From the NCBI GenBank assembly GCA_905480295.1, contig CAJQPW010000054.1:1-35611 (forward strand): DNA of 35,611 bases, read 5' to 3'. Below are positions 1 through 7,758 of the stretch, one piece after another; position 1 is the first letter of the stretch; each line of letters opens with the position of its first letter. This DNA is from an uncultured Rhizobiaceae group bacterium (GTDB taxonomy: Bacteria > Pseudomonadota > Alphaproteobacteria > Rhizobiales > Rhizobiaceae). Made by a program: the position numbers and the translations under genes. The notes under the pieces were generated by a model. It ran no database searches. It was not told the DNA's origin and was given only the letters and a program-made list of their open reading frames with translations.

Positions 1-135
1 ATAACCTATTGGGACAAGGGCGTCTTCCACGCTGAACGCCTGCCGAACGGGCCAGACATTCTGGCAAAATACCCCTGCACAGCGGCCGTGTTTAATCAGC
101 CTGACCGGGATATCGGTTTTCGCAAGGCCGTCTAA
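1..135 (+). CDS. C-terminal end of an unidentified protein (partial)
   Basis: Frame 1 is open from the window edge to a TAA at 133-135. It gives 44 residues beginning ITYWDKGVFHAERLP and ending DRDIGFRKAV. The composition looks like real protein (mixed, with several aromatic residues). The next gene starts about 35 bases downstream on the same strand, so the two may be co-transcribed. I do not recognise the family from this fragment and assign no function. The start lies outside the window. Confidence 0.6.
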   Translation: MTYWDKGVFHAERLPNGPDILAKYPCTAAVFNQPDRDIGFRKAV

Positions 136-170
136 TCGCCAGCCGGTTGCCGGATTTTGGGAGTTTGAAA

Positions 171-950
171 TTGCCTGAGATCGATACGTTAGAATTGCAG
201 GTCGGCGATCCTCTTGCCCAACAGCGCTTTTACCGGGACGTGATCGGCATGCGGGATCTTGACCGGGGCCGGATCGGCTATGACGACGAAGAAATGGGTA
301 TCCGCTTTCTGCCCGCTCAATCACCCTACGCACCGGGACCAGCCGATCTGTATTGGAAGATCGCGATTGCCGTACCGGACCTCGACCTGGCCTGCAACCA
401 ACTGGTTGCGGCCGGGGTTTCGGTCGCACCACCGCGACAGTTTCGCGATGTCGGCTATCTGACCAATTTCAAAGACCCGGAAGGTTTCAGCATCGAACTG
501 ATCCAGCATGTGTTCGAAGGAGACGTGTCGCCCTGCCCGGTTGACCCGTCACGGCTTGGCGGGGGCCCCTGTCTCAATCTGCTGACCCTGCGCTGCCATG
601 ACATTGACCCGATCAACCGCTTTTGTCTCGACCAACTCGGCATGCGCACCCTTTCGGTGCAGCCGGTGAATCCCTACGGATTCACCTTGTATTTTTATGC
701 CTTTACGGATGAAGAACCGCCTGACGCGGATCTGAAAGCCATCGCCAACCGCAGCTGGACCTACCAGCGTCCCTATACTGTGCTTGAAGTGCAGCACCTG
801 CACGATGCGCAGGCCGTGACCGGTACCGACGCCAAAGCTGCCGGCTATGGCCGAACAGTGATCACCGGCAAGTCCTTTTCAAGCAACAACGCGCTTGGCC
901 TGAGCGCCAGCGTCGATGGCCCGTCCGGGTCAGAAACCAGCGATTTTTAG
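171..950 (+). CDS. Two-domain VOC (glyoxalase/dioxygenase superfamily) protein
   Basis: A 259-residue protein made of two vicinal-oxygen-chelate modules. Module 1 is at about residues 5-115: LELQVGDPLAQQRFYRDVIGM, closing with DPEGFSIELIQ, where E109 is the usual C-terminal metal ligand. Module 2 is at about 135-210: LNLLTLRCHD, closing with TVLEVQH and E206. The first ligand position of module 1 is Gln rather than His. VOC proteins cover glyoxalases, epimerases and extradiol dioxygenases, and the substrate cannot be read from sequence. I chose the TTG at 171 because GGGAG at 159-163 sits 7 bases upstream. A TTG at 147 is in frame but has no Shine-Dalgarno. The stop overlaps the stop of the convergent PhyH gene by 4 bases. 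The C-terminal tail (about 235-259) is Ser/Gly-rich and probably disordered. Confidence 0.8.
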   Translation: MPEIDTLELQVGDPLAQQRFYRDVIGMRDLDRGRIGYDDEEMGIRFLPAQSPYAPGPADLYWKIAIAVPDLDLACNQLVAAGVSVAPPRQFRDVGYLTNFKDPEGFSIELIQHVFEGDVSPCPVDPSRLGGGPCLNLLTLRCHDIDPINRFCLDQLGMRTLSVQPVNPYGFTLYFYAFTDEEPPDADLKAIANRSWTYQRPYTVLEVQHLHDAQAVTGTDAKAAGYGRTVITGKSFSSNNALGLSASVDGPSGSETSDF

Positions 951-1786
951 TAGCGCTTGCCCGACTGCTGCTCGGCCCCGGCATATAAAATGTGCCGCTT
1001 CGCCTGGGCATCCTGTCGGCAAAGCTCAAAGTCGGCTTCCTGCAGGCGATCGGCGGGAGAACTGGCAATCTTGAAATTGTTCCACCGGTCCTCGCCCTGA
1101 ACATGGGCCACCAGTGACTTTGTTCCATCCTGCTGTTTCATCGAAGCCTTGATATAGCGGATGGCCGATCCGATCCGGCGGTCATCGGTCGAATTGGGAC
1201 CGGACGCGTGAAACAGGTGACCGTGGTGCATGGAGGCCTGACCGGGGGCGAGCTCTACGGCAACCGCATCGGCTTCATCCACATCAACGGCGATTTCCTG
1301 TCCGCGGGTCAAAAGATTGTTGTCGCTGAATGTATCGATGTGATCGACAGCGCTTTGGGTGTGACTGCCCGGCACGAATTTCATCGCCCCACTGGCAACA
1401 CTGACATCGGACAGCGCCACCCAACAGGTTGTCTCTTCGGCATCGTCCAGTCCCCAGTAGGTCAGGTCCTGATGCCAGGAAACAATCTTTGGCGAATTGG
1501 CTTCCTTGATGAACAGTCCGGCGCTCCAGACCATCAGATCTGGCCCGAGAATCCTGGATGCAGCTTCCAGCAGTTTGGGATGGCGGATCAGCCGATCAAA
1601 GGAAGGCAACAGACGATCGGGATAGGCACGCAGCAGGACCAGCCGCTCGGGATCATCAGCAAGTTCTGATTCTGCCTTTTCAAGATCCGCCCTCAGCTCA
1701 GCGGCTTCATGGCTTTCAAGAACATCAAGAGGAAATACATATCCATCCTCCGCATACCGCGCCTCAGTAGACCGACTGTCGAGCAT
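947..1786 (-). CDS. Phytanoyl-CoA dioxygenase (PhyH) family Fe(II)/2-oxoglutarate oxygenase
   Basis: A 279-residue member of the PhyH family, non-haem Fe(II) enzymes that hydroxylate a substrate while decarboxylating 2-oxoglutarate. The facial triad is visible: H105 and D107 in SWHQDLTYW, and H193 in LFHASGPNST, followed by R204, the expected 2-oxoglutarate carboxylate ligand. The N-terminal 'YAEDGYVFPLDVL' is also typical of the family. AGGAG lies 7 bases before the ATG at 1786. It is downstream of rbsK on the same strand with a 49-base gap and could be the last gene of that operon. PhyH proteins act on acyl-CoAs, ectoine, amino acids and natural products; nothing here fixes the substrate. 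It converges on the VOC gene with a 4-base overlap. Confidence 0.87.
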   Translation of the reverse strand: MLDSRSTEARYAEDGYVFPLDVLESHEAAELRADLEKAESELADDPERLVLLRAYPDRLLPSFDRLIRHPKLLEAASRILGPDLMVWSAGLFIKEANSPKIVSWHQDLTYWGLDDAEETTCWVALSDVSVASGAMKFVPGSHTQSAVDHIDTFSDNNLLTRGQEIAVDVDEADAVAVELAPGQASMHHGHLFHASGPNSTDDRRIGSAIRYIKASMKQQDGTKSLVAHVQGEDRWNNFKIASSPADRLQEADFELCRQDAQAKRHILYAGAEQQSGKRY

Positions 1787-1835
1787 GACAAACTCCTAGA
1801 ATTCACTTCTTTGGTTGCAACCTAACGCGATCATT

Positions 1836-2762
1836 CTAGCTGGCCAAGAGCTCTTGAACTTCGGCCATGCTCGGCATCGAGGGGGCCGTTCCGGGTCGCG
1901 TTACTGAAATTCCTGCCGTGGCGCAGCCCAGCCGCACGGCTTCCAACGGGTGCAATCCCCGGGCGAGGCCGGTTGCCATGCCACCGTTAAAGGCATCACC
2001 GGCACCGGTGGTTTCAACCACGGGCCCCGCCACGATGGCAGCGATGTGCTCACTTTGGGTTTTGGTGTGCAGCAATGCGCCCTGCGCACCAAGCGTAATG
2101 ACGACACTGCCAACGCCTCTATCGACAAGGATATCGGCGGCCTTGCGGGCATCCTCAACGGTCTGGACAGCAACACCCGTCAATTCCCCGGCTTCGGTTT
2201 CATTGGGAGTAAGATAATCGCACAGGGTGAAAATATCATCGTCCAGCTCAGCCGCCGGTGCCGGGTTCAGGATCGTCGTCACCCCCGCCTGCCGTGCAAT
2301 CTGCAACGCACGATGGGCTGTGGGAACGGGTTGTTCGAGCTGGGTCATGAACACGCTGGACTGCCGGATGAGGTCGGCATTGTGATCCATGTCTGCGGGG
2401 GTTATCAGGTTGGCTGCACCCGGACAGACAATGATCGCGTTGTCGCCGCTGGCTTCCTCAACAAAGATATAGGCCGCGCCGGTATAGCTGTTGCCGTCCC
2501 GAAGAGCGGCACTTTTGACATTGGATTCGGTCCAGATCTTTTCTGCCATATCGGCAAAATCATCATCACCCAGACGGGTTAAAATGGTGACATCACCACC
2601 AAGCCGTCCCACCGCAACCGCCTGATTGGACCCCTTGCCACCGGGTCCGAGCGCGAAGGAATTACCGAGAATGGTCTCGCCCATGCGTGGCGGACGTTCC
2701 GCGCGGTAACTTGTATCAGCAACAAAAATACCAAGCACAGTAATGTGTTTTGAGGAAACCAC
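1836..2762 (-). CDS. rbsK: Ribokinase (PfkB family)
   Basis: A 308-residue sugar kinase that phosphorylates D-ribose (or a related sugar) to the 5-phosphate with ATP in the cytoplasm. PfkB signature 1 is present at residues 38-56 (ALGPGGKGSNQAVAVGRLGG region). Signature 2, with the anion hole and catalytic base, is ETTGAGDAFNGG, with D256 as the base. Length matches RbsK. The start is GTG at 2762, 6 bases after the stop of the RbsD/FucU gene, with a weak GGGGA further upstream, so translation is probably coupled. The pairing with a pyranase/mutarotase supports pentose or deoxyhexose use. No ribose transporter is in the window, so the exact sugar remains open. Confidence 0.88.
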   Translation of the reverse strand: MVSSKHITVLGIFVADTSYRAERPPRMGETILGNSFALGPGGKGSNQAVAVGRLGGDVTILTRLGDDDFADMAEKIWTESNVKSAALRDGNSYTGAAYIFVEEASGDNAIIVCPGAANLITPADMDHNADLIRQSSVFMTQLEQPVPTAHRALQIARQAGVTTILNPAPAAELDDDIFTLCDYLTPNETEAGELTGVAVQTVEDARKAADILVDRGVGSVVITLGAQGALLHTKTQSEHIAAIVAGPVVETTGAGDAFNGGMATGLARGLHPLEAVRLGCATAGISVTRPGTAPSMPSMAEVQELLAS

Positions 2763-2768
2763 GGTCCG

Positions 2769-3221
2769 TTATTCCCCATCTGGAGGAATGACGCCTTTGC
2801 GGAAGGCAAAACAGCCATAAAAGCGCCGCTCATGGGTCTGGATCACAGCAAAGGCCTTCTTGGCCCGTTCATAGAAAGCATAGCGTTCAATCGACACCAG
2901 TTTCAGCGGCTGGCCATGCGCCGCGTCCACTTCCGCCTGCACTTCTTCCATCACCGGCAGGATTTCATCGGCTGACCCGACAACTTCCATACGGGCCGCC
3001 GCATCGTCGACGAAAGTATCCAGCGGGTAGACCGACAGCACCGCCGCCGCCACTTCCGCCGACGAACGATCAATGCGCAGCAGTTTTCCATAGGTGGTCT
3101 GCCGGGCGACGGATTCGCCGGGAAAATTGGTATCGGCGATGATCAGGTCGTCTCCGTGACCCATGGCGCGCAGCGCCTGTAAAATGTCGGCATTTAGAAG
3201 CGGGTTGATATTTTTCAGCAT
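2769..3221 (-). CDS. RbsD/FucU-family sugar mutarotase
   Basis: A 150-residue protein with the family's N-terminus MLKNINPLLNADILQALRAM, then GHGDDLIIADTNFP with the catalytic His at H22 and D30. The closing segment has the conserved aromatic patch YAFYERAKKAF. These cytoplasmic decamers interconvert sugar anomers or pyranose/furanose forms so that the kinase gets its preferred ring form. Length (about 150) and the TNFPG motif fit FucU-type mutarotases slightly better than the shorter RbsD, but the partner gene is a ribokinase, so I leave the symbol blank. It is the first gene of a probable mutarotase-rbsK-(phyH) operon. A 6-bp inverted repeat sits 24 bases upstream of its start. Confidence 0.87.
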   Translation of the reverse strand: MLKNINPLLNADILQALRAMGHGDDLIIADTNFPGESVARQTTYGKLLRIDRSSAEVAAAVLSVYPLDTFVDDAAARMEVVGSADEILPVMEEVQAEVDAAHGQPLKLVSIERYAFYERAKKAFAVIQTHERRFYGCFAFRKGVIPPDGE

Positions 3222-3244
3222 GAAATGTCCGTTTTCCAGGTTTG

Positions 3245-3265
3245 TAGACCGTCCGAATGGGTCTA
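3245..3265. promoter_or_regulatory. Inverted repeat upstream of the mutarotase-rbsK operon
   Basis: TAGACC at 3245-3250 and GGTCTA at 3260-3265 form a perfect 6-bp dyad with a 9-base spacer. It lies 24 bases upstream of the mutarotase ATG and in the divergent region shared with the AruI-like gene (3222-3473). Its position suits a repressor site, but no regulator gene is adjacent and a 6-bp dyad can occur by chance. Nothing else clear was seen in the 252-base divergent region. Confidence 0.3.
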
Positions 3266-3473
3266 TGGGCGATTATTCTGGTGCAGTTGGATGTTGATCC
3301 TATGCGGCATGCCGACGTCATTGCAATCACCGTTGCCGGTTGTTTTTCTTCACCGCACAATCGAGCCGAAATCCGAAGGTATTTTGATTGCGGGACACAC
3401 AGCAGATGAACTACGATTCCGCGCTGATCAATCGGTACGACTGGTCAGCCCTACCCTATTGGAGAACAGTAAA

Positions 3474-5063
3474 GTGATCAGCGTTGGTGAAGCGACAATG
3501 CGGCTGTTGGCCCGCTATGGTGTCGATACGATTTTTGGCATTCCAGGTGTACACACGCTGGAATTCTACCGGGGGCTTGCCGAGGGTTCCGCAATTCGGC
3601 ACGTGCAGGCGCGCAACGAACTGGGCGCAGGCTTCATGGCCGATGGCTATGCCCGTTCTACCGGCAGACCCGGCGTGGTTCTGACCATATCCGGCCCCGG
3701 CGTGACCAATGCAGCGACCGCGCTTGGCCAATCCTATGCGGATTCAGTTCCCCTGCTGATGAAATCGGCGGAAACATCCAGCGATTCGCTGGGCAAGGGC
3801 TGGGGCGTGCTGCATGAAGTCACCGATCTCAATGCCGTAACCCGTCCCCTGACGGCACTCAGCGTGTGCTGCCGGGCAGCGGAAGACATGCCAGGGCATC
3901 TGGCAAAGGCGTTCGAAATCTTTACGTCGCAGCGCCCACGACCGGTGCACATCTCTGTTCCGATCGACGTTCTTTCAATGCTGGTTGACGAGGACTGGCA
4001 AGCCGTAACTCCACCACCGCGCCCGCAGCCCGAAGCCGCTGAAATCGACAAGGCCGCCGCGTTGCTGCAGGGCAGAAAGCGACCAGTAATCCTGACCGGT
4101 GGAGGGGCAAGCGAGGCTGATGTGACCCGTCTTGCCGAGCGGCTGGGCGCGGTTGTGATTTCATCCAATGCGGGCAAGGGAATTGTTCCTGACGGCCATG
4201 CGCTTAATCTGGGCGGATCGATCTGCCGGCCCGAGTGCCAGCGGGTCATTGAAAGGGCTGACGCCGTCTTGGCCATTGGCACAGAACTGTCTCCGACAGA
4301 CAGTTACATTCCAAAACTTCCCTTGCATGCTCCATTGGTGCGGATCGACATCGACCCCCATAAGATCAACGATCTTTATCCAGCCGACGTGGGCATCGTC
4401 AGCGATGCAAAGCCAGCGGCGGTGGCACTGTTGGCAGCGCTGGGCAAAGGGAACCCCGCATCCGGCGCAGAACAAATCGTCCGCGAAATCAAACAATCAA
4501 TTCCACCAACGCTCAATCCTTCAGAACAACAGCACCTGCGGTTGCTGACCGTGATCCGTGAGAGTTTGCCCGACGATGCAATCATCATGGGCGACGCCTG
4601 TCAGGTCTCCTATTCGGCTTCCTTTGCCTTGCCGGTGCAACAGCCAAGACGCTGGCACTATGCTGCCGGCTATTGCGCGCTGGGATTTGCTTTCCCCAAT
4701 GCGATCGGTGCGAAACTGGCGCAGCCGGAACTTAGTGTCATCGCCATTGCCGGCGATGGCGGATCGATGTTCACGATTCAGGAACTGGTCACGGCAGCTG
4801 AACAGAAACTGCCGATACCGTATATTCTTTGGCACAATCACGGATACAAACAGATCCGCGATGACATGCGTGACGGCAATTATCCCCGGGTGGCGGTTGA
4901 TGGTCTCGCACCCGATTTCACCAGGCTTGCCGAGGCCATGCACTGCAGGACGGCCAGACCAGATTCTGCAGACAGGTTGGCCAAAGACATCAAGCAGGCG
5001 CTGTCGTCCGACGGGCCAACGTTGATCATTGTGGAAGAAGATTCCGGCTGGTTACGCTCTTAA
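3474..5063 (+). CDS. ThDP-dependent decarboxylase, AruI-like (5-guanidino-2-oxopentanoate decarboxylase family)
   Basis: A 529-residue thiamine-diphosphate enzyme of the acetolactate synthase/2-oxoacid decarboxylase fold. The N-terminal Pyr domain carries GVDTIFGIPGVHTLE and the catalytic Glu (E49 in ARNELGAGFMADGYA). The LGKGWGVLHEVTD segment resembles the arginine-transaminase-pathway enzyme AruI as I remember it. The central domain has the LTGGGAS sandwich. The PP domain has GDG at 427-429 and ends at ILWHNHGYKQIRDDM, where the usual NN is reduced to a single Asn (HNH). The reading frame runs back to 3225, but those 83 codons look non-coding. I chose GTG at 3474 because GGAG at 3461-3464 lies 9 bases upstream and the ThDP fold begins there. 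Other genes of arginine transamination (aruH, kauB) are not in the window, so the substrate is unproven. Confidence 0.8.
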   Translation: MISVGEATMRLLARYGVDTIFGIPGVHTLEFYRGLAEGSAIRHVQARNELGAGFMADGYARSTGRPGVVLTISGPGVTNAATALGQSYADSVPLLMKSAETSSDSLGKGWGVLHEVTDLNAVTRPLTALSVCCRAAEDMPGHLAKAFEIFTSQRPRPVHISVPIDVLSMLVDEDWQAVTPPPRPQPEAAEIDKAAALLQGRKRPVILTGGGASEADVTRLAERLGAVVISSNAGKGIVPDGHALNLGGSICRPECQRVIERADAVLAIGTELSPTDSYIPKLPLHAPLVRIDIDPHKINDLYPADVGIVSDAKPAAVALLAALGKGNPASGAEQIVREIKQSIPPTLNPSEQQHLRLLTVIRESLPDDAIIMGDACQVSYSASFALPVQQPRRWHYAAGYCALGFAFPNAIGAKLAQPELSVIAIAGDGGSMFTIQELVTAAEQKLPIPYILWHNHGYKQIRDDMRDGNYPRVAVDGLAPDFTRLAEAMHCRTARPDSADRLAKDIKQALSSDGPTLIIVEEDSGWLRS

Positions 5064-5078
5064 ATAACGGCGAAGTCG

Positions 5079-6308
5079 CTAGCGGGCTGCTGCACTTTCC
5101 ACCGCCCGCATGACCCGCAGAATATTGCCACTCCATAGTTTCGCCAGATCCGACTCGGTGTATCCACGCCTCAGCAATTCGCGGGTCACATTGAATGTTT
5201 GGGATGCATTGTCCCAACCTTTTACACCCCCGCCGCCGTCAAAATCTCCGCTCAGGCCGACGTGATCAATGCCGGCAATTTTTACCGCGTGGTCAACATG
5301 GTCGATGAACTGGGAGATGTTGACGTCGGTAAACTGGCTTCGGTTGTTTCTGGTTTCACTGCGATATTCTTCGATAAGTTCAGGGCTGGCAGCACCAAAT
5401 GCGGCACCGGATGTCAGGCCCAATCGTTCGCGCAGGGCTTTTTGTGCCTTTGCCAATGCCGGATCAAGCCTGGCGACATAGGATCTGAAAGCAACCATCT
5501 GTGCCACTCCGTTGCTGTCGCGAATGGCCCGCAACTGCTCGTCATCAAGATTGCGCGGATTATCAAACACGCTGCGCGCGCCGGAATGGGAGGCAATGAC
5601 AGGTGCGCGGGACAATTCAATCGCCTGCAACCCGGTTTGCTTACCCACATGGCTGAGATCAATCATGATCCCGTTGTCATTCAACGTGGTCACCAGCTCT
5701 CGTCCGAGTTCGGTCAGCCCCGCATCTTCTTTCGGATCACCCCGACGGACATTGGGGTTTGAACTGCCACCGAACTGGTTGTTGCCGAAATGCGTGATCG
5801 AGACATATCGCACCCCGCGCCCGGCCCACATGGCGACATCCTCGACGGACTGGCCGAGCGGATAGGCATTTTCCATTCCGATCAGAACAACCCGGCGACC
5901 GGTTGCCGCAAGGGTGATGACGTCGTCGGCGGTGCGGGCAAGACCGACCTGATCGGGATAGCCCTGCAACAGGCGTTCAATGCCGCGGAACTTAACCTCG
6001 GCTGCATTTCGGGCCTTTTCAAACCCTGCCGGATCGAGCGCACCCTGCCCGGTATAGATGATGAAAAAACCCGCATCCAACCCGCCGATCCGCATGCTCG
6101 GCAGATCAACCTGAGCCCCGGTAAAGCGCCCGGGATCAAGTTTGCGCGTGGCATAATTTCCACCAATGTCGATATGGGTGTCGATGGTCAGGAGGCGGTC
6201 GTGGATCGCCCTTGCTTCATTTTCAGATACGGCTGTGTCCTGCGCCAGGGCTGGCCCAGATATCAGGGCCGCCAAAGCGGTAAGGATCGCGGGTAAAGTG
6301 CGCTTCAT
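5079..6308 (-). CDS. Exported membrane dipeptidase (peptidase family M19, renal dipeptidase-like)
   Basis: A 409-residue zinc dipeptidase with a clear Sec signal peptide (MKRTLPAILTALAALISGPALAQ, cleavage about 22/23), so it acts in the periplasm. The binuclear zinc ligands expected for M19 are present: H45 and D47 in TIDTHID, E146 in LIGMENAYP, H220 in IDLSHVG and H241 in ASHSGAR. An acidic GLSGDFDGG motif lies at 352-359. Family members cleave dipeptides, often with D-residues at the second position. A GGGAC Shine-Dalgarno is 8 bases upstream. It converges on the AruI-like gene with 15 bases between stops. It is a single gene with no obvious operon partner. Confidence 0.9.
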   Translation of the reverse strand: MKRTLPAILTALAALISGPALAQDTAVSENEARAIHDRLLTIDTHIDIGGNYATRKLDPGRFTGAQVDLPSMRIGGLDAGFFIIYTGQGALDPAGFEKARNAAEVKFRGIERLLQGYPDQVGLARTADDVITLAATGRRVVLIGMENAYPLGQSVEDVAMWAGRGVRYVSITHFGNNQFGGSSNPNVRRGDPKEDAGLTELGRELVTTLNDNGIMIDLSHVGKQTGLQAIELSRAPVIASHSGARSVFDNPRNLDDEQLRAIRDSNGVAQMVAFRSYVARLDPALAKAQKALRERLGLTSGAAFGAASPELIEEYRSETRNNRSQFTDVNISQFIDHVDHAVKIAGIDHVGLSGDFDGGGGVKGWDNASQTFNVTRELLRRGYTESDLAKLWSGNILRVMRAVESAAAR

Positions 6309-6452
6309 GGTTGATGTCCCCTGTGCCCGATCAACAGTTTTGGGATCGCTCGTGCCATCCAGGCCCGATTTGACTCCCCTTCAACTGCCGATGAGGATAC
6401 TGCTGCAGAATTGGCGTTGGCAATGGCACCCACCACAGGACGGTTTTACGCG

Positions 6453-6677
6453 ATGGACGATCTCGGCTTCAGCTTTCGGCAAATGAAAAACGGAGACGTG
6501 GTGATTTCCCACCATGGCAAGCGGGCGACAACGCTTCGCAGTGACAAGGCAGCGGCGTTTCTGGAAGACATGAACGGAGTGGACACCGTTTCACAGCAAC
6601 AGGAAATGGCCCGCCTGACCGGCAATTACCGGCGGGGCAATGAGCGAACCGCCAAGCGGCACCCACGAAACCGATAG
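6453..6677 (+). CDS. Small conserved-looking hypothetical protein
   Basis: A 74-residue protein beginning MDDLGFSFRQMKNGDVVISHHGK and continuing RATTLRSDKAAAFLEDM. It looks like a compact beta-hairpin plus helix domain with a charged C-terminal tail (RRGNERTAKRHPRNR). I have an impression of similar small alphaproteobacterial proteins but cannot name a family. The start at 6453 is preferred because AGGACGG at 6437-6443 is 9 bases upstream. In-frame ATG 6423 and TTG 6411 have no good ribosome-binding site. It lies alone between two minus-strand genes, 144 bases upstream of and divergent from the M19 gene. Confidence 0.6.
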   Translation: MDDLGFSFRQMKNGDVVISHHGKRATTLRSDKAAAFLEDMNGVDTVSQQQEMARLTGNYRRGNERTAKRHPRNR

Positions 6678-6731
6678 CCCAAACCCTAAGGGCGCTTGCG
6701 TCTTGTGGGGTCGAACCAGTGGGTGGTGATC

Positions 6732-7574
6732 CTAACCGGCCTGGCCGCTGTCCTTTAAGAAACGGGCCATGCCACGCACGTTCAGTTCACGCCAACCGCC
6801 ATATTGCTGCCAGTCCTTGTACTCTTCCATCTGGACTGACGTGGCCAATTCGTCGACCGACTTACCCGCCTTGAGACCGGCCAGAACCCGCTCACGCAGT
6901 TTTTCCATATAGATACGCGCATCAGCAGCGTCGGACTTAACTCCAATTCGACCGTGGGCAGGGGCAAAAATGTCAAAATCCAGTGTCTCGATCTTTTTGA
7001 TCTGATTGATCCAGCCGTCGATATTGGAGCGGCCCATATTGCGAAAGGGCAGTCTTTTTGGCGAGGCCGCATCGGTGATGAACGCTACATTTTCCGGCCT
7101 CACCACCACCGTGATGAGATCCTTGCCATGGCCTTCTCCAAGCCAGGTCAGTTCGAAGGTTTTGCCACCAATCTGCATGTTCCTGGTATCATCAAACCGC
7201 TCATCTATCGCCACACCGTCAATCGCTTCGGGCGCATTGCCATGGGCAATCACCCGCGCACCAGCGTCAGCGTAAACCGCGCCACCCGATGCGTGATCGA
7301 GGTGGCTGTGGCTGTAAATGAGGTGGGTAACCGGTTTGTCGGAGATGCTGGAAAGATTGTCCTTCAGCCAGGTCGATGCTTCCTTGTTAATAGGATCGAC
7401 GACAACGACACCGGCATCGGTCACCGTCACCAGCGAGAAATGAAAATTGTTCTGAAAACGATACACATCACCAGCTACCTTGGTGATGCTGCGTTTGGTT
7501 TCCTGGGCAAAGCCGGTGGTTGCCACCAGGCACATCAGCGTCAATGCGGCGCCTCGGATGATCAAATTCAACAT
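6732..7574 (-). CDS. Exported MBL-fold metallo-hydrolase
   Basis: A 280-residue metallo-beta-lactamase-fold protein with signal peptide MLNLIIRGAALTLMCLVATTGFAQ. The metal site is intact: H89, H91, D93 and H94 in YSHSHLDHASGG, then GEGHGKDL, FITDAAS and FAPAHGRIG supplying later ligands. This periplasmic MBL type covers lactonase- and quinoprotein-associated hydrolases, and the substrate is unknown. The frame is open further upstream (to 7724), but that extension is the translation of a tandem decamer repeat (RQGAARPSKTQQD). The ATG at 7574 has AAGGAGA just upstream and the signal peptide starts there. It is followed on the same strand by no gene before the divergent small ORF. The NHL gene upstream on the same strand ends 184 bases before it. 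Confidence 0.85.
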   Translation of the reverse strand: MLNLIIRGAALTLMCLVATTGFAQETKRSITKVAGDVYRFQNNFHFSLVTVTDAGVVVVDPINKEASTWLKDNLSSISDKPVTHLIYSHSHLDHASGGAVYADAGARVIAHGNAPEAIDGVAIDERFDDTRNMQIGGKTFELTWLGEGHGKDLITVVVRPENVAFITDAASPKRLPFRNMGRSNIDGWINQIKKIETLDFDIFAPAHGRIGVKSDAADARIYMEKLRERVLAGLKAGKSVDELATSVQMEEYKDWQQYGGWRELNVRGMARFLKDSGQAG

Positions 7575-7590
7575 GTCATTCTCCTTCTTG

Positions 7591-7670
7591 CTGTGTCTGC
7601 TGTGTCTTGCTGTGTCTTGCTGGGTCTTGCTGGGTCTCGCCGCACCTTGCCGCACCTTGCCCCTTCGTGC
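7591..7670. repeat. Degenerate tandem decamer repeat (about 8 copies)
   Basis: Eight consecutive 10-base units fall in register. Two copies of tgtgtcttgc (7601-7620) are followed by tgggtcttgc, tgggtctcgc, two copies of cgcaccttgc (7641-7660), and diverged end units. The array lies 16 bases upstream of the exported MBL gene start, in its 5' leader or promoter. The units drift progressively along the array, as in slippage-generated repeats. Copy-number change here could alter promoter or leader spacing. Confidence 0.8.
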
Positions 7671-7758
7671 GTCCCGGTTCTGGCGGGTGTTGGAAAGTCT
7701 GCCCCCGGCTTTTTTGGCAGGCAAATTACGATTGTGTGATCACCAACGCCTTGCCCGG

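Noticed and set aside
3225-3473. An 83-residue N-terminal extension of the AruI-like enzyme
   Set aside because: The extension has no ribosome-binding site, unlikely composition, and the ThDP fold begins exactly at GTG 3474 with GGAG upstream.
6678-6731. CCCTAAGGG-type short palindromes as a terminator
   Set aside because: The stem is too short and lacks a T-run.
7591-7670. Possible CRISPR-like array from regular repeats
   Set aside because: Units are contiguous 10-mers with no spacers and no cas genes nearby; it is a simple tandem repeat.
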